A stretch of 64,000 bases of DNA. It comes from Myxocyprinus asiaticus (taxonomy: Eukaryota > Chordata > Actinopteri > Cypriniformes > Catostomidae). The stretch's first letter is position 1, and every line of letters begins with the position of its first letter. Under the pieces are notes generated by a model. That model saw nothing but the letters and a program-made list of their open reading frames with translations. It did not search any database and was not told where the DNA came from. Below, in pieces: positions 1 through 13,283 of this stretch. The position numbers and the translations under genes are program-made. Location: NCBI RefSeq assembly GCF_019703515.2, contig NC_059393.1, forward strand, positions 10,186,001-10,250,000, in the 5' to 3' direction.

Positions 1-1860
1 CTAAAGAAAGCATCACTATAAATATTGCTCACATTGGTTAAAGGTTTGAACAAACCCCTATGCTTAAGTATTACATTTTGTTGTGTGTGAACTGTCCTGC
101 AAAATTTGAGCTGTGCAAATGAATGATGGCTCTTTTTACTTTGGCCAGTAAGTAACCTTTCAGCAACCACCCAGAACAACCGCATACCTACACACAAAAA
201 GCACTCAGAATTCCTTAGCATCTGCATAGCAACACCCTGACAACCACCCACAACACCCCAGGATTGAGGTGCGCTGCCCAGCCCAAGCCTGACAGGACCT
301 GACAAACTAAAGGGTTTCAGGCCTTTCACAGCATTTAAGAAGATCATTTCTCCCCAGTTTTGAGATGTTCACATGCGTAAAAAAATTTGACAGTAAGCAG
401 AGAAAATGCCTTTACAGATGTATAGATGTGCTGGACAGAAGCTGCATTGTGTGTGGTACATATGGAGTTGCGTAAAACAGATCATTGCCTGCTCACCCTC
501 ATCTATACCAACCAGATCACTGTGTACAGACACGCCTGAGTGACCAGCACTGCCATAATCCTCTCTGTTCCTTGATACTTAACAGAGAAAAAGCAAGCAT
601 ATTTTGCGGCAAAGTTCCCTTAAATGTACCGTGGTAACAGCCACACTTCAAAAGTTTTTCAGCAGGGTTCCAGCAGGTTTGCCAGAGCTACTGTAGAGCG
701 GGTATAGGATGACCACATTTATCCCACAGTTTTCTTGGAGTTCACAAAGAGTTTTCATGTGTTTTTCAATGTGAGGAGACTGGCCAACATCAACAATTCT
801 TTTTGCTACAATTAAACAGAATTTGGAAACATCTTTTCCTTTGTTTCAACTGTTTCCACACCTGGTATTCCAATGGGTCCACCACACCCTTCAGTGAAAA
901 ATGGTTAGAACCGTTTTAAAAGCACAAGGCAACTAATTAATCTGCTTTGACAGTAACTGCTAGTGAAACTGGAACATGTCGACATGTTAGTGTACTACCA
1001 TGAGGTATAAGGAGAAATCTGCTCTATAAGAACTCAATGGTGTCCAAAAAAAATAGGCAGTCTGTCCTATTTTTGTCCAGATCATGAGTTGATTTGAAAA
1101 ACCCAAATAAACCAAATTGTCAAGGCTTGAGTGGTTGACATTGACATCTATTTACTTAAAAATATAGCCTTGTTGAGAAGAGGAAATGAGTGGGGCTGTA
1201 AAGCAGCCCTTAATACAGTCTGGAAGTATTAGTTTTAAACATCCGTTCTGCCATTTTCCTGCTTAAATGCAATGATGTGATGTAAAGCTGATCAAAAACA
1301 AATGAACTCTCCGCTGTGTTCACACTTGAACTTACAACTCTTAAAGCTCAACAAGGAAAAGGAGAAAATGGACTAAAAGGGGTTAACGTTACTATCAGGT
1401 GTAGATCGCAAAAGTTTGGCCAAACTATTATCATCAGACTGGTCAATCAAAATTGTGTAAAAGTATTTTTGCATTCTTGCGAAAAATCAGACAAATAGCT
1501 GAAAGTTAAAAGAGCAAATAAGTATAATTTTGATTCCAGGTTGTAAGATTTGTGAGAACTCATTCTTTCCTACGGAATAACAAATCAATGCCAAAGATGA
1601 ATTGCATGATAAAATGGCTTCCAAGCTTCGTCACAAATTACATTTTTTTTTTTATTTTATTTTACTTTCTTTTCTTTTTAAAAGTCAAAGGTTAGACACA
1701 CCTGAAACTAAAGTTCATATTTTTGGATATAAACACAAATAAGAAAAATCTGTTTACTAAATATGTGTAGTAAAAGAAAATATAAAAACAAAATCAATTG
1801 TTATTGTATATCAGTAATATATTTGGCATCCATTTGCAACATTCCTATTTCTTTATGAAG
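1..1860. other. Intergenic, no gene recognised
   Basis: No coding region or RNA gene is supported. Around 165-260 lies a degenerate 'cacccagaacaac / ccttagcatctgcatagcaac' type repeat that recurs near 12540-12630. A T-rich tract lies at 1648-1680. Short ORFs here are at background length. Confidence 0.6.
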
Positions 1861-2420
1861 AAGCAACATGATCACAGGGGAAATCAAAATGTTGCTTCTG
1901 AAAATTCAAGTTCCTTGAAATAAACTCTATTCTGCCGAACTACTAAAAAGAGCCATCCCCCATCAGACATTTTTGCATCAATTCAAATGTGATCACCTTT
2001 CCCTCTAGTGCTTCTGATGGCATGTTGCACGAGCAACCTCTGAGGCGTGGCATGGGAGTAATTGTGTTCACATAAACAATGGTGAGTGCAATTCAGAGGT
2101 TGCATTTTTGCTCTAAAATTAAAATTTTACTCCTCTGATGGTTAGGTTTATGGTTGGGGTTTGGTTTAGGAGGTAGGGTTGATAAAATATACATTCCTGT
2201 TGACTGTATTACGCCATTTCCAAATAAAAATACAACTTGCTTGTGGCGCCACACTGTGGACATTTCACCCAGAAATTGTGGAGCTTAAACGCTCCCATAC
2301 ATTCAACAACACTTCCGGCTTCATCCACTGGGGGCAGTGATTTGAATTTCGTTTAACACAGACCGATTTCAACATCAGAACTTCGACCTACTGTCGCTGA
2401 ATTCATGGTGTGATCAGTCT
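1861..2420 (+). repeat. Interspersed repeat family A, copy 1
   Basis: First of at least six related copies in the window (others near 6631, 30470 minus, 42650, 61327, 63228 minus). Shared landmarks in order are AACATGATCACA, 'gttgcttctgaaa', 'cagacatttttgcatcaatt', a tRNA-like middle, 'actcctctgatggttaggtt', 'gttgataaaatat', 'ttggcgccac..tgtggacattt' and 'cactgggggcag'. No coding capacity is visible. Copies vary by substitutions and truncation, as expected of a dispersed non-autonomous transposon. The superfamily was not determined. Confidence 0.75.
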
Positions 2421-4508
2421 GGAACTTTGGAAGTGCATCATTCATAACTCATATTCACCGACTGACACTTTAATTTCACAGTTTATTATTTCTGAATTGT
2501 TTGAAAGTTTTTGTCATAATTATTCACATTATTCATGTCGACATGGCTCTATTAAAGTGTGACATGATGACATTATTTTCAACTAACTGCCAACTAAATC
2601 TTTAAGCCAATTTTTTTTTTCCCCCTTTAATGATAGATCTTGAACTAGGTCTCCCGACAGAACACATTTTTTGGCTGATTCGAGGCGTGCAATGAGGAGG
2701 AAATGACTCTAGGCAGTGAGACTCTGGTCAGTTCCGACAGACTCTTCAAATAAACCGCACAAACCACACTTTCCTCTTATCACACCATCTCAACAGTGAG
2801 TGAGGGGAGAAAATGGATTATTGTACATAGCGTACGACCCAGGTAAACACAGGGTACTGGGTCGTGTTCGTTGACTGTATGTCAATGGCCAAAGGCAACA
2901 AACAAACCGGAGGAGACAGATGCCTTTAAAACCACTCACCACCAGTTAGAGAAAACATACATCACTCAGTCAGCTCAGAAAAACACAACACAATCACGTC
3001 CACAGGATTGAGTGATGAGGAGACAAGCATCATAGACACCCACTCCCACATTGATTAAATAGAGTTACCTATAATAGATTTGAGATCTGTCTATCTTCTA
3101 TCTATCTATCCATCTGTCCTTTTCTTCTCTCTGTACCTCTGCTGCTGCGTTATTTCTCTAGAGAGGGCAATTTTGTTAACATGTGTTAAAAGCCAGCTTC
3201 ATGAGCGGACTGTCTCAGGTCAAGGACTGCATCTCTATAAAAAGTCTCTGTCTCCAGTGGTTTAACTGAGAGTGTGACATAATTGCCTGTTTGACTGTTT
3301 TTCCAATTAAACTGCAAACAGCTTTGACACAAAATACCATTTCGTAATATATCATGTGTTATCGTGACTATAAATTCTGCAACATACATATGTGTGAATG
3401 TTTCTCTTGAAATAATACAATCAGAATAGCCTATAAAATTGAGTAATTTTATGCTGTTACAAACCAGCTGAGAAAACATCTAAAACATTTGTGATTTGAG
3501 GTTTACTACACTAAGCAGCATTTTACTGTTATTCAGTCATAAGTATCAGAGCGTAATGTTTCTGTAGTATCTTACAGACAGTTATGTGGTGTTACAGGTG
3601 GAAACACCAAAGATAATAGCACCAGTTACGAGTATACAAAAAACTGTTGAGAAATGTTTGTTCTTTTAATGTTTACCAAATGTTACATAGTTATTGTAAC
3701 CATTTTTAAAACCTATTCAAACAGAAAATAGTTCAAAAATCATTCTAATTATTGTTAATGAGAAATTGCCTACTGGATAACACCACTTACATTAAACCCT
3801 CAGACAAAATGTTATAAAAAATTCTAATAAATATTTATTACTATTAATATTATTATTATTGGTCAAATAAGTCCTTGTTTGTAATTAAATTGTTAGTGTT
3901 GCCTATTTTAAACATGTGGCTGTAGACATTAAGCTTTTCATGATCTGTTAACATTAAAAACTTTTTTTTTTCTTTCAAACAATTTAATTGCCTAATCTTG
4001 AAAGTACTTATCCAAAAACGTCTCCATCAATGTTCTGATAATAATTTTGGATTTTCTTTTGATTACGGAAACTTGTATTGCTCAGATATGGTCACTTAAT
4101 GTCATTTAATCACTTAATGTAGAATGACCTACACTTAAATACTACAGTTCCAATGTACAGTATATGAGAAAAAAGTGTGTAAAAATATACATCACTTTCG
4201 GCAAAAAAATACATAATGACAATACAATAGAGCTGTTCAGCCATGACGTCAATTTCTAGGCGAACCCAGAAGTCTAATTTGCCATGGGATCCCTTGGGAA
4301 TTTCCTATAGGTTTTTTCAATTTATGAGTAAAATAAGGTCTGTGGTAAACATTACTTGAAGATGCTTGGACATTTTGTTTTACAACATAAATTACACACA
4401 GTCATAAATCAAATGTGAATTTTGAAACCACCGTGTTTAAAATCTTTTTGTGCTCATAAATCTAAAACTGCCATTATAAAAACCCATCGGAAAGTTCCAA
4501 GATGGCTT
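2421..4508. other. Intergenic, low-complexity only
   Basis: No gene is supported. A short (TCTA)n-like microsatellite lies near 3090-3113 and an AT-rich tract near 3820-3860. The rest is AT-rich unique-looking sequence. Confidence 0.5.
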
Positions 4509-4524
4509 GAAAATTTAAATTATC

Positions 4525-4923
4525 AGGGGCCTGGGTATCTCAGCGAGTAAAGACGCTGACTACCACCCCTGGAGTCGTGAGTTCGAATCCAAGGCGTGCT
4601 GAGTGACTCCAGCCAGGTCTCCTATGCAACCAAATTGGCCCGGTTGCTAGGGAGGGTAGAGTCACATGGGGTAACCTCCTCCTGGTCACTATAATGTGGC
4701 TTGCTCTCGGTAGGGCGCGTGATGAGTTGTGCGTGGAGGCCGCGCTCCACACACATAGTGTGCTCCACACACACTATGCGCGGATTGGCGGTCTCAGATG
4801 TGGAGGCAACTGAGATTCATCCTCCGCCACCCGGATTGAGATAAGTCACTATGCCACCACGAGGACTTAGAGCGCATTGGGAATTGGGGAGGAATTAGGG
4901 GAGGAAAAAAAAGAAGAAAAAAA
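4525..4923 (+). mobile_element. tRNA-derived SINE, full length
   Basis: The 5' head resembles a tRNA gene: an A-box-like 'tatctcagcgagtaaaga' and a B box GTTCGAATCC near 4581. The conserved body follows ('gtgctgagtgactccagcca', 'ggcccggttgctagggaggg', 'gagtcacatggggtaacctc'), ending in an A/G-rich tail. A target-site duplication of 16 bp with one mismatch flanks it (4509-4524 and 4924-4939, gaaaatttaaattatc / gaaaatgtaaattatc), so the insertion limits are firm. Three relatives lie near 40.2, 54.2 and 56.7 kb. Mobilisation would need a partner LINE. The SINE family name was not determined. Confidence 0.9.
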
Positions 4924-4939
4924 GAAAATGTAAATTATC

Positions 4940-6630
4940 TTTTTGGACTACAACCTGAACAGCTCTATATGATTTACTTTACAGCTCTTATCCTAGACAT
5001 GCTATAGATCTCTTGTGAAAAGCCAGATTTTTTCTGACAGCCAACTCTTAATCCTAATTAATAGAAATGTAATGTATATAAAGGAGGACAGTTTCTCTCT
5101 ACGGCCCCACAAATCACTTCCAGTACAGGTTTTGGAGGTCTCTGTTGATGGCCTTGGCTGTAATTCAAGCTGTAGCTTTTGATCCAGAGATGTAAATGCT
5201 TGTTTATGATGCATGGTGCTCACTTGAAGATAAACACTAGCTGATATCAGTATTTCATCTTTAACCATAAGGAAGGCAAATACTTCCTTCCCACATAGTC
5301 CTCCATTTATGTTAATTTGTCATTTGAAGTGAGTGTGTACTAACAGATGTGTGAAGCTTGTTCGCCTGTAAATCACAAATCTGAATGCCTCAGAGCGCTA
5401 AATCACGAAGTGGGGGACAGAAACTCTCACTTAAAAACACATACAACCAATAAGTCAGACAGTAGAGCTCTCCATAAATGAATTATTATGTAAGCTAAAG
5501 AAATGAGCAAAGGAGTCTGAGGTGTATGTGTGTGAAAGAGAGACATGCTGGCTGTTCCTTTTGCATCTACTGTCTTTCAAAAGTATACATATTCTATAGA
5601 ATATCTGCATGACCTGCACTGTTGCATAATGCATACTGTTTCACATACACAAACAGTTTGAAAGCTATATAATCAGTAAACAGTATAGTATTCCATTCTG
5701 AACATAGTCTTCATCTATTCTACTCAATTTCCACTATACACTTGGTATAAGTGTTAGCCTGAAGGACATAAATATTCTGTTTATGTCTGTCTAAAATCTG
5801 GTTAATTGTGTTAAACCTGGGGTACTACACAAAGACAGAACATATTTTGATTCAATTAGCTGTTATGTCCAGTCAAATGTAAAGTAGAGATTGGATTTCA
5901 ATTAATCTATCTGAAACAATCACCTCACTTCAATTATTCTGAAACAATCTTAAAGTCTTAAACCAGATTAAAATTACAAACAATAAAACCAAATTAAGAA
6001 TACAAACAATTAAAAACCAGTTTAACTCATTTAATACATGTTCTTAATGATGTGTCCTTTCATTGGAAACCTCTCACAATCTCAACAGCACAAAGCTCTT
6101 GTGGTAAGTGGCAATGATGTCATAATGTCTGGAACGCTCAAGAACTCCTCCATTCTAAATCTTACTATGAATTCCAATGGGAGGGCCCTTGGATTTGATT
6201 GACAGCCCATGGGATCGACATTCATAAAGGTGCGCCAGTAGACTGGCCCCACTAAGTGGATCTGGAAACATCTGTGTCGAAAGTCTCAGCTCTCATGGAG
6301 GCAAATCAAAACCTCTCCATCTGGCCATACAATAAAGAGGAAATTACTGTAGATGATAAAGGACAACATTCCTGAAAAAAAAACCCCACAGTAGATTGAC
6401 TTTAAAATGGCTATTATTTGGTGATAACATTATAGTGTCGCAGATAAGGAATTTAATTGGTTTAGAGGTTTTCTGATAAACCATGTTGAATCCAGAGACA
6501 GTACAGAATATGAGGAGACAGACCTATCACAGAAAATTAAATGAGAGAAATAGCAACGTTCAATATGGTGGCTGTAGGAAAGGAAGTCTCGCCTTTTTTG
6601 ATAGAAGCTTCACCTTCTCCAAAACATACC
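4940..6630. other. Intergenic, no gene recognised
   Basis: No gene signal. Near 6150-6260 there is a segment resembling a dispersed fish repeat ('ccaatgggagggcccttgga'), with looser relatives near 24860 and 28160 ('aaaatgaatgggagaaattgg'). Confidence 0.5.
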
Positions 6631-7195
6631 AACATGATCACACAGGAAATAAATATGTTGCTTCCGAAGGTTCATGTACCCAGAAATCAACCACACAGTC
6701 GAATTACTGACAAGCGGCATCCTCAACAGACATTTTTACATCAATTAAAATGTGTTAAACCTTTTCTGTGGTGCTACTGATAGCACGTTGCGCAAGCAGC
6801 CTCAGAGACACGGTTCAAGTCCCGCAGGAACCAGGACGTAATCGCATATACATAGACAATGGTAAGCAAAATCTGAAGGTTGCATTCACCCTCCAGTATT
6901 AAATTTTTACTCCTCTGATGGTTAGGTTTAGGGTTGGGGTTTGGGTTAGGAGGTAGAGTTAATAAAATATGCATTTCAGTTGACTGTGTGACATAATTTA
7001 CAACTAAAATTACAACTTACTTTTGGCACCACTCTGTGGACATTCCTAAACTGGAGTTCAAACGTGCCCATACGTTCCACAACACTTCCAGCTTCGGCCA
7101 CTGGGGGAAGTTATTCACATTTTGGTAAGCACAGACCAATTTCAACAGAAGAACTTTTGACCTTTTGTTGCCAAATTCACATTGAGCTCAGTCTA
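6631..7195 (+). repeat. Interspersed repeat family A, copy 2
   Basis: Nearly full-length copy in the same order as the 1861 copy. It has the clearest tRNA-like middle of the family: a B-box-like GGTTCAAGTCC at 6812-6822, after 'tagcacgttgcgcaagcagc'. The copy ends past 'ccactgggggaag' in a shared tail beginning 'cagaccaatttcaacagaag'. It has no coding capacity. Confidence 0.75.
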
Positions 7196-8059
7196 AACAT
7201 ACATCTGTATTAGCTGGAACTGCCTAAAAAACACTGTTTTTTAAAGAATCATTTGAATGAATGACTTGAATGACTTCATGTGACTGTTACACATGATTCC
7301 AGATTGTTTTTCACCTGGCAAAATTTCAGCACTCTGTAATTTATAAACTGTAAGCCAATGTTTTTTCCCCTTTTGCTTGTGTGTGTGGACAATTATTCCT
7401 CAAGTTAAATGCTAAACCATTTAAAAATCAAAGCACCCTGAAAAGGTTACAAACCGCAGCAGTACAACTCCATGTACATGATTAGCGTCCACTGCCTCAC
7501 GGAAATTTCACCCTGCCCGGGAAGAGCACATTTCAGGTTTAGCACTTAAATTACGTATTTTCTGTTGGTTAAGAATACTATGTTACAGGCAGTGATATTT
7601 TGATAATTTTTCTTTGGCTTTGATGTGAGCGATTTTATCATTTGAAGATCTAGTATGTACTGTGTTAATTAGGCTCATATATCACTGTGGACTTTATTTC
7701 CTGCAATTTTGAGTAGTGTTTGATGCATATCCATTGCAATATGTTCTTTATTCCCAAGTCCCAACTCCCGAAGAAAAGCCGAATAAACGTTTGTGAACAT
7801 TCGCGGTTCACCTAATATTAAAAATGGTTATGGTGCACATCCCTATCCTGAAATGGCCCCAGAGTGAACTGACTTGCTACAACAAGCACTTTGGTTTGAT
7901 CTTATCAGATCAATCTATGAATTGGAAAGCTCTCTAATTGAGGCCAATTTGTTGTCTAAGAACAATAGCCTAAGATGAGGACATCTGATAACAATATCAT
8001 GGGTATATATGCTAGTTAAACAACAATCCACAGTCAGTTTCTCAGAGAACGTTGACACA
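7196..8059. other. Intergenic, no gene recognised
   Basis: AT-rich sequence without a supported gene, RNA or named repeat. Confidence 0.45.
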
Positions 8060-8061
8060 TA

Positions 8062-8577
8062 CACTACCGGTCAAAAGTTTTGAAACACTTAACCGAAATG
8101 TTTCACATGATCTTAAAAATCTTTTGATCTGATGGTGTATGTTTAAATGTTTGAAATTAGTTTTGTAGACAAAAATATAATTGTGCCACCATATTAATTT
8201 ATTTCATTATAAAACTAAAATGTAATTAAAAAAAAATTGATGACTTGGACCAAATAATAAAGAAAGTGCCCAACATAGATGGGAACTCCTTCAATACTGT
8301 TTAAAAAGCATCCCAGGGTGATACCTCAAGAAGTTGGTTGAGAAAATGTCAAGAGTACATGTCTGCAAATTCTAGGCAAAGGGTGAAGATGCTAAAATAT
8401 AACACAGTTTTGATTTATTTTGGATTTTGTTTAGTCACAACATAATTCCCATAGTTCCATTTATGTTATTCCATAGTTTTGATGACTTTACTATTATTCT
8501 AAAATGTGAAAAAAAAAAATATATATATATATATAATAAAGAATGAGTAAGTGTTTCAAAACTTTTGACCGGTAGTG
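8062..8577 (+). mobile_element. Internally deleted Tc1/mariner-type transposon
   Basis: Terminal inverted repeats begin CACTACCGGTCAAAAGTTTT at 8062 and end with the complementary sequence at 8577. Each is flanked by the TA dinucleotide (8060-8061, 8578-8579) typical of Tc1/mariner insertion. About 500 bp remain of a family usually near 1.2-1.6 kb. The segment around 8280-8400 reads as a broken piece of a Tc1-type transposase C-terminus (residues like DGNSFNTV, QGDTSRSWLRK, with a stop between). This is a dead deletion derivative. An AT run near 8517-8536 precedes the right end. Confidence 0.9.
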
Positions 8578-8579
8578 TA

Positions 8580-9598
8580 TTTCTAGGTTTAGATTTTTAT
8601 CTAAAATCTCAACCAGTTGCTGAACTGATGGCGTGAGTTTGGGGTGGAACTATCTGTTTGTACAACCAATGGAAGATGGCGGAAGTTTGAATCTGTTTGA
8701 AAACAGCCTCTTTTTGTTTTGTTCCTTTTTTTTTTTTTTTTTTTTTTTGCTATTCTATTTAGTGATGTTAGCGGCGCAGAAATTACACTCTTTAAATCTT
8801 AGTGAGCTGACTACGTAGGAGGTGTTTTGGGCATCATGGGCACGTTTTTATGTTTTAGTGTTTAAAAATGCCATTAATGCCCAAAAAATCCAGTCTATGT
8901 AGGCAGATCACTGCAGTGTAGGATTTGAAACACAGCCCAAATGTTTTCATGAAGTCACTGAGTTATGAGAGGAAGATCATGTTATACAAAACCAACCATA
9001 TTAAACAAAAATGGGCATCTAACCTATCTCATTTACTTGTTCCAAAGAATGTACACTTATCTATGTGCAACCTTTTGTAACAGTAACTGAACTCTTGTAA
9101 CTCTTGTAACTGAAAGTGGCTCTATATTTCTGTTTCTGTCATATCAGATATGTATACATATCACATCAAAAGCTATTCAAATATGACCCTAAAGATTGAT
9201 TAATGAGATTTTATGTTTAAAAATACATATACATACTCCCTGCCTGTGTAATATTGGCTGAATTATCGAGATAACATCTCCATTAAGCTCCTACTGATGA
9301 CATACTCCCTTTCCATTCCCTGTCACAGACTTAAGCTTTTAAAATCAAACTAGGAAAAACAGACCTATATTACCAAAAAGAAAAGAAAAAAATACAAGTG
9401 TAGACATATTCTTATGTTGGACTTCAGAGCTGGGTTGTGTTTGTATTAAATAGAAGATGCCTTTTTATTTCAATTCCTGAAGTTGAACTGAGGCTGCAAA
9501 CAGCGTGCAAAATCTTAAATTCAAATGTGAATTTAAGGGAATGAAATTCAAAGAAAGTCATATAACTGACATAAGTGTAGATTTTAATAATATATTTT
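8580..9598. other. Intergenic, no gene recognised
   Basis: A T-run lies at 8727-8750. No coding exon or RNA gene is supported. Confidence 0.45.
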
Positions 9599-9940
9599 GG
9601 TAACCCTTTACAATAAGATTCTATTTGTTAATAATAGTTAATGCATTAGGTAGCAATAACGAACAAAGAACAATAATAATTCAAATAATACATTAATAAA
9701 TCATTTATTAATCTTGGTTAACGTTAATTTATAAAAAATACAATTGTTCATTGCTAGTTCATGTTAGTTTATATTGCATTAACTAATGTTAACGTATTCA
9801 ACTATTAATTTTGAAAATATATTGACATGAACATTAACCAAGATGAATAAGTGCTGAAAAAGTATTATTCATTGTTAGTTCATGTTAACTAATGTAGTTA
9901 ACTAATGTTAATGAATACAACATTATTGTAAAGTGGGTAA
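9599..9940. mobile_element. MITE with TTTACAATAAG-type inverted ends
   Basis: The left end is 'ggtaaccctttacaataaga'. The right end near 9910-9940 is its approximate reverse complement ('attattgtaaagtgggtaac'). The inside consists of inverted and direct runs of the motif 'gttcatgttagttaatg'. There is no coding region. The element is immediately followed by the start of a second copy. Confidence 0.75.
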
Positions 9941-10080
9941 CAATTTACAATAAGGTTCTACTTCTTAACATTATTTAATGCATTACGTATCATATACTAA
10001 CTATGAACAAAAATTATGTAAAGCATTTACAAATACAGTTGTAATGCAAATACAATTGTATAGACCTTGCTCTAAATTCA
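9936..10080. mobile_element. Second, truncated copy of the adjacent MITE
   Basis: The sequence restarts with 'gtaacaatttacaataaggt' directly at the end of the preceding copy, then 'taatgcattacgtatcatat'. It fades after about 140 bp with no matching right end, so it is a partial tandem or a second insertion into the first. Confidence 0.6.
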
Positions 10081-13000
10081 AAGAAAATCAAAGCACATGG
10101 GCTGCAATGCCCCCAAAATTTCACGGCCCCATGCCTCACAATGTTTTTGATGTTACGGAATGAATTATCCTTAGAATCAAAAGCAGAGATGAATTTGTTT
10201 GCGTTTAATGCCTGCCTGTGCCACTGTTTACACAAACAAGCATTCATGTGGGAAAGCCAAACGGCATCTAATGACCTCTGATTCCAGACCCAGCAGCAAT
10301 CAAGCAAGACCAGACATTGACGGACACACAAAGTAGTGCAACAATGCATGGAGGTAAACAATCTGAGCCATGTTCGCCATTTTCTTCAAGCACACATGCA
10401 CTCACAAACACTCACTCTCTCGGTTCAGGATCAGTGGAGTCTGGCATACCGCAAGGATAAGCAGGCAATGGAATCCATGAGGCAGCTTAAAGCCTCATTT
10501 TCTGGGATGAGGGTAGGGGGTTATAAAGCTGTCTACTGAAAGGTGTCTTCTTACCTTCAGTTCGAGCGAATAGGAAGAAAACCACACTCTGACTCAAGTC
10601 CTTACATTCCTCAGGGATTTAAATGACATTTTATGAGGAACTCACAGGCCCAAAGATCATCAAGAGTTTATGGCCAACAATAAACAACAATAAAGCTGAG
10701 CCTAAACTACGGAAGCCCATGACACGCATTCTGTCTCTAAAGATTAGGGGTTTGCCCTTTTAAACATCTCCTCTCAACATCTCTCAGTTGCTTTTATGAC
10801 CAAAGGCCTGGAATGGTAGATTGATGCTCATGGATGTTGGTGGTTCTACGCTCCATTGGTGCTTTAAATTAAGTTTCTTCAAATTCTGAACATAGAACGC
10901 TCCTTAAAAAACTGTTATTTGAGGATTAACTTTAATTTGGCATAATATGTGGATTTTGGCAAGCATCACTATTACTTTTGCTCATACATTGGGTTGGGGA
11001 TTTGAACAAACTCCCAACCATCAGTATTTAACTTCAGCACGTAACTCATCCCGCACTGGTCCAGCCATGTATGATACCTCAAATCATGCAGCTTGTTAAG
11101 GTGCAGTACTGGGCTGAATTACTCAAAAAAACAAACAAAAAAAAAAGTAATCCATTACAGATTACACACACACACACAAAAAAAAAAGATTTTTGCTTCT
11201 TGTTCAATTTACCTAATTAAAATGAACCAAGGCAGCACATTTTTAGAATATTTTGTTACAACTTGATTTCATTGTGTTCTGTCTATTGAAATTTGTAAAA
11301 TGGATGTTTACTTAATCCATTTGAGTTGGGACTATATATGAGTACTTTTTTGTGGTGTTGATGTAGCATTGATCAAACTGGGCATGGGATTTCAATTTCC
11401 AGGTATGCTTTGTATGGAACTGGATAGGAAGAACATGTTATTTTATGCATTCTGAGCAAGGTGAGAATAGGAAAAGATTTGTTAATGTTTAAAGTTCTGT
11501 TATATTGGTATTTAAAAAAACTATCTGTTATGCTGGAGTTTTGGGGGTTACTATTGTGATGAAGAATGGGTCTTGTGCTTAGGTTGAGGATGGACTTTCA
11601 CTTTCAGGGGATACTTGATACAAGTGCCGCTCAGCTCTTTAAGCAGTTGCTATTAAATTGACAGTGCAACTGTTTCACTGCCCTTATACTTGCTCACCTG
11701 GCATATACCAATGATTAATAAAAATAAAATAAGCTGGTCCAACATAAGACATTTTGTTAAATAAACCTAAGTAAATCGAGTTTGACGAACCGAATGAAGC
11801 TGAGTTCAATCTACTATTGTACATTAATTGGATCTAATCCAGCTAAATGATGTTGGTTCAATAAACTAACTTAATCTAAATGAAAGACTTTGAAATTAAA
11901 TTTATTGTAAAAATGTGCTACAATTCAATTAATAAAGGGAAATTAATTCATTTTTTGAGTGTACCAATACGTCTCTAAAATTTTTATCAGATTACTTTAC
12001 TGATTTCTTCATCAAAAAAGGAATCCCATTACTAATTACTTTACTTTTACATTCCTTTCTAAAACTTTTCACAGAAAAGTTTTCCTGCTCTTCAAATTCA
12101 CAATAATGTCTATATTATGTCTATGCATGCCTTTCAGCTGTCATGCAAATGCAAACAGACGTACATATGAACATAATTCATGTTTTCAATGTATTCTACA
12201 TAATATTATTTAGACATACCTGTATGTGTAACCCAAGTAATGCTCTTAAAAGTAATTAATTGAAAGTCAGTAACTGTAATCTGATTACAAAAGATTAAAA
12301 TGTAATGTGTTACATTACAGGTACATATACATTATTCTAGGGGTAGTGATGCAAATTCTCTTATAATTAAAAAATATTCAACTAAATGTATAAGAACATT
12401 CACATGGTTGAAGACATCTTAATTGAGAAAAACGTGGAGTGGCAGATCTAAACACCACTTCACGTAAAAACGATGCACATATATGCATTCAAAGGTTAAG
12501 GTATCACAATTGCACTACCACTTTTTACAGTGGAGAAATTATCCAGAACACCTTAGAAATCACATAGCAACATAAAAACCCCTCAGAACTCCTTAGCAAC
12601 TGCAAAGCACTATCCTGACAACCACCCGCAGCAGGGAATTTTGCATGGACAGTCACCACTCGGTCACGAGTAAGTTCCTGTTAAACCCACCAGCTTGTTG
12701 TTTTTGACAATTCACATTCACATGTATCCAACATGCCCTAGTGTGTTGTACAATTCAAAGGTTTATGCTCGCTGACCTCTGCCTTCGAAAGTCTTCAAAG
12801 CAAACACACACTCAAATTTGGGCCTTTAGTACCACCTGGGGAGGAGAAGAGAGTCTGAACTCACTGAGCAGAACCTGCCCTGCTCTATAAACCAAATGAA
12901 TGGGTCAAGAACAACAGGCCACTGGCTGCAGTTTCAGAGAGCTGTGGTAGTGATGTATGTTTAAACCAACACAGTGTGGCTGTAGATCAGATGCCAGAAT

Positions 13001-13283
13001 GTGATGAGCCAAGGGTTTTTTCATTAAAGCTGCTATGAGTGCTTGAGACAAATGAAACTCTGGCCAATATTAATGCTTAGTGTGTTTGTTGATTTTGGTC
13101 ATACCGAGTGTGTTAAGAAAGACTTGCTGAGCTCCAATCAACAACTTCATTTGACATGACCATATTTAATGTTTCTTCAAGTTAGTAGATTTGTTGTGGG
13201 TTCAGTCTTATTGTATAATTTAATAATACAAATTTTAACATAAAAAAAGTTGTATCTTTAATTTTTTTCAAACTTCCTAACCC
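10081..13283. other. Intergenic with scattered repeat fragments
   Basis: 10081-10700 is higher-complexity, apparently non-repetitive sequence without splice-supported ORFs. Near 11120-11160 and 11960-12320 are pieces of a repeat with 'tctgattacaaaagatta' and 'gtaatgtgttacattac'. A run of 'ccttagcaactgcaaagcac' type sequence at 12540-12630 matches that at 165-260. No gene is supported. Confidence 0.5.

Noticed and set aside
4581..4590. tRNA gene at the SINE head (also 6812 and 56763)
   Set aside because: The A/B boxes belong to SINE or repeat copies with flanking duplications; the cloverleaf is degraded.
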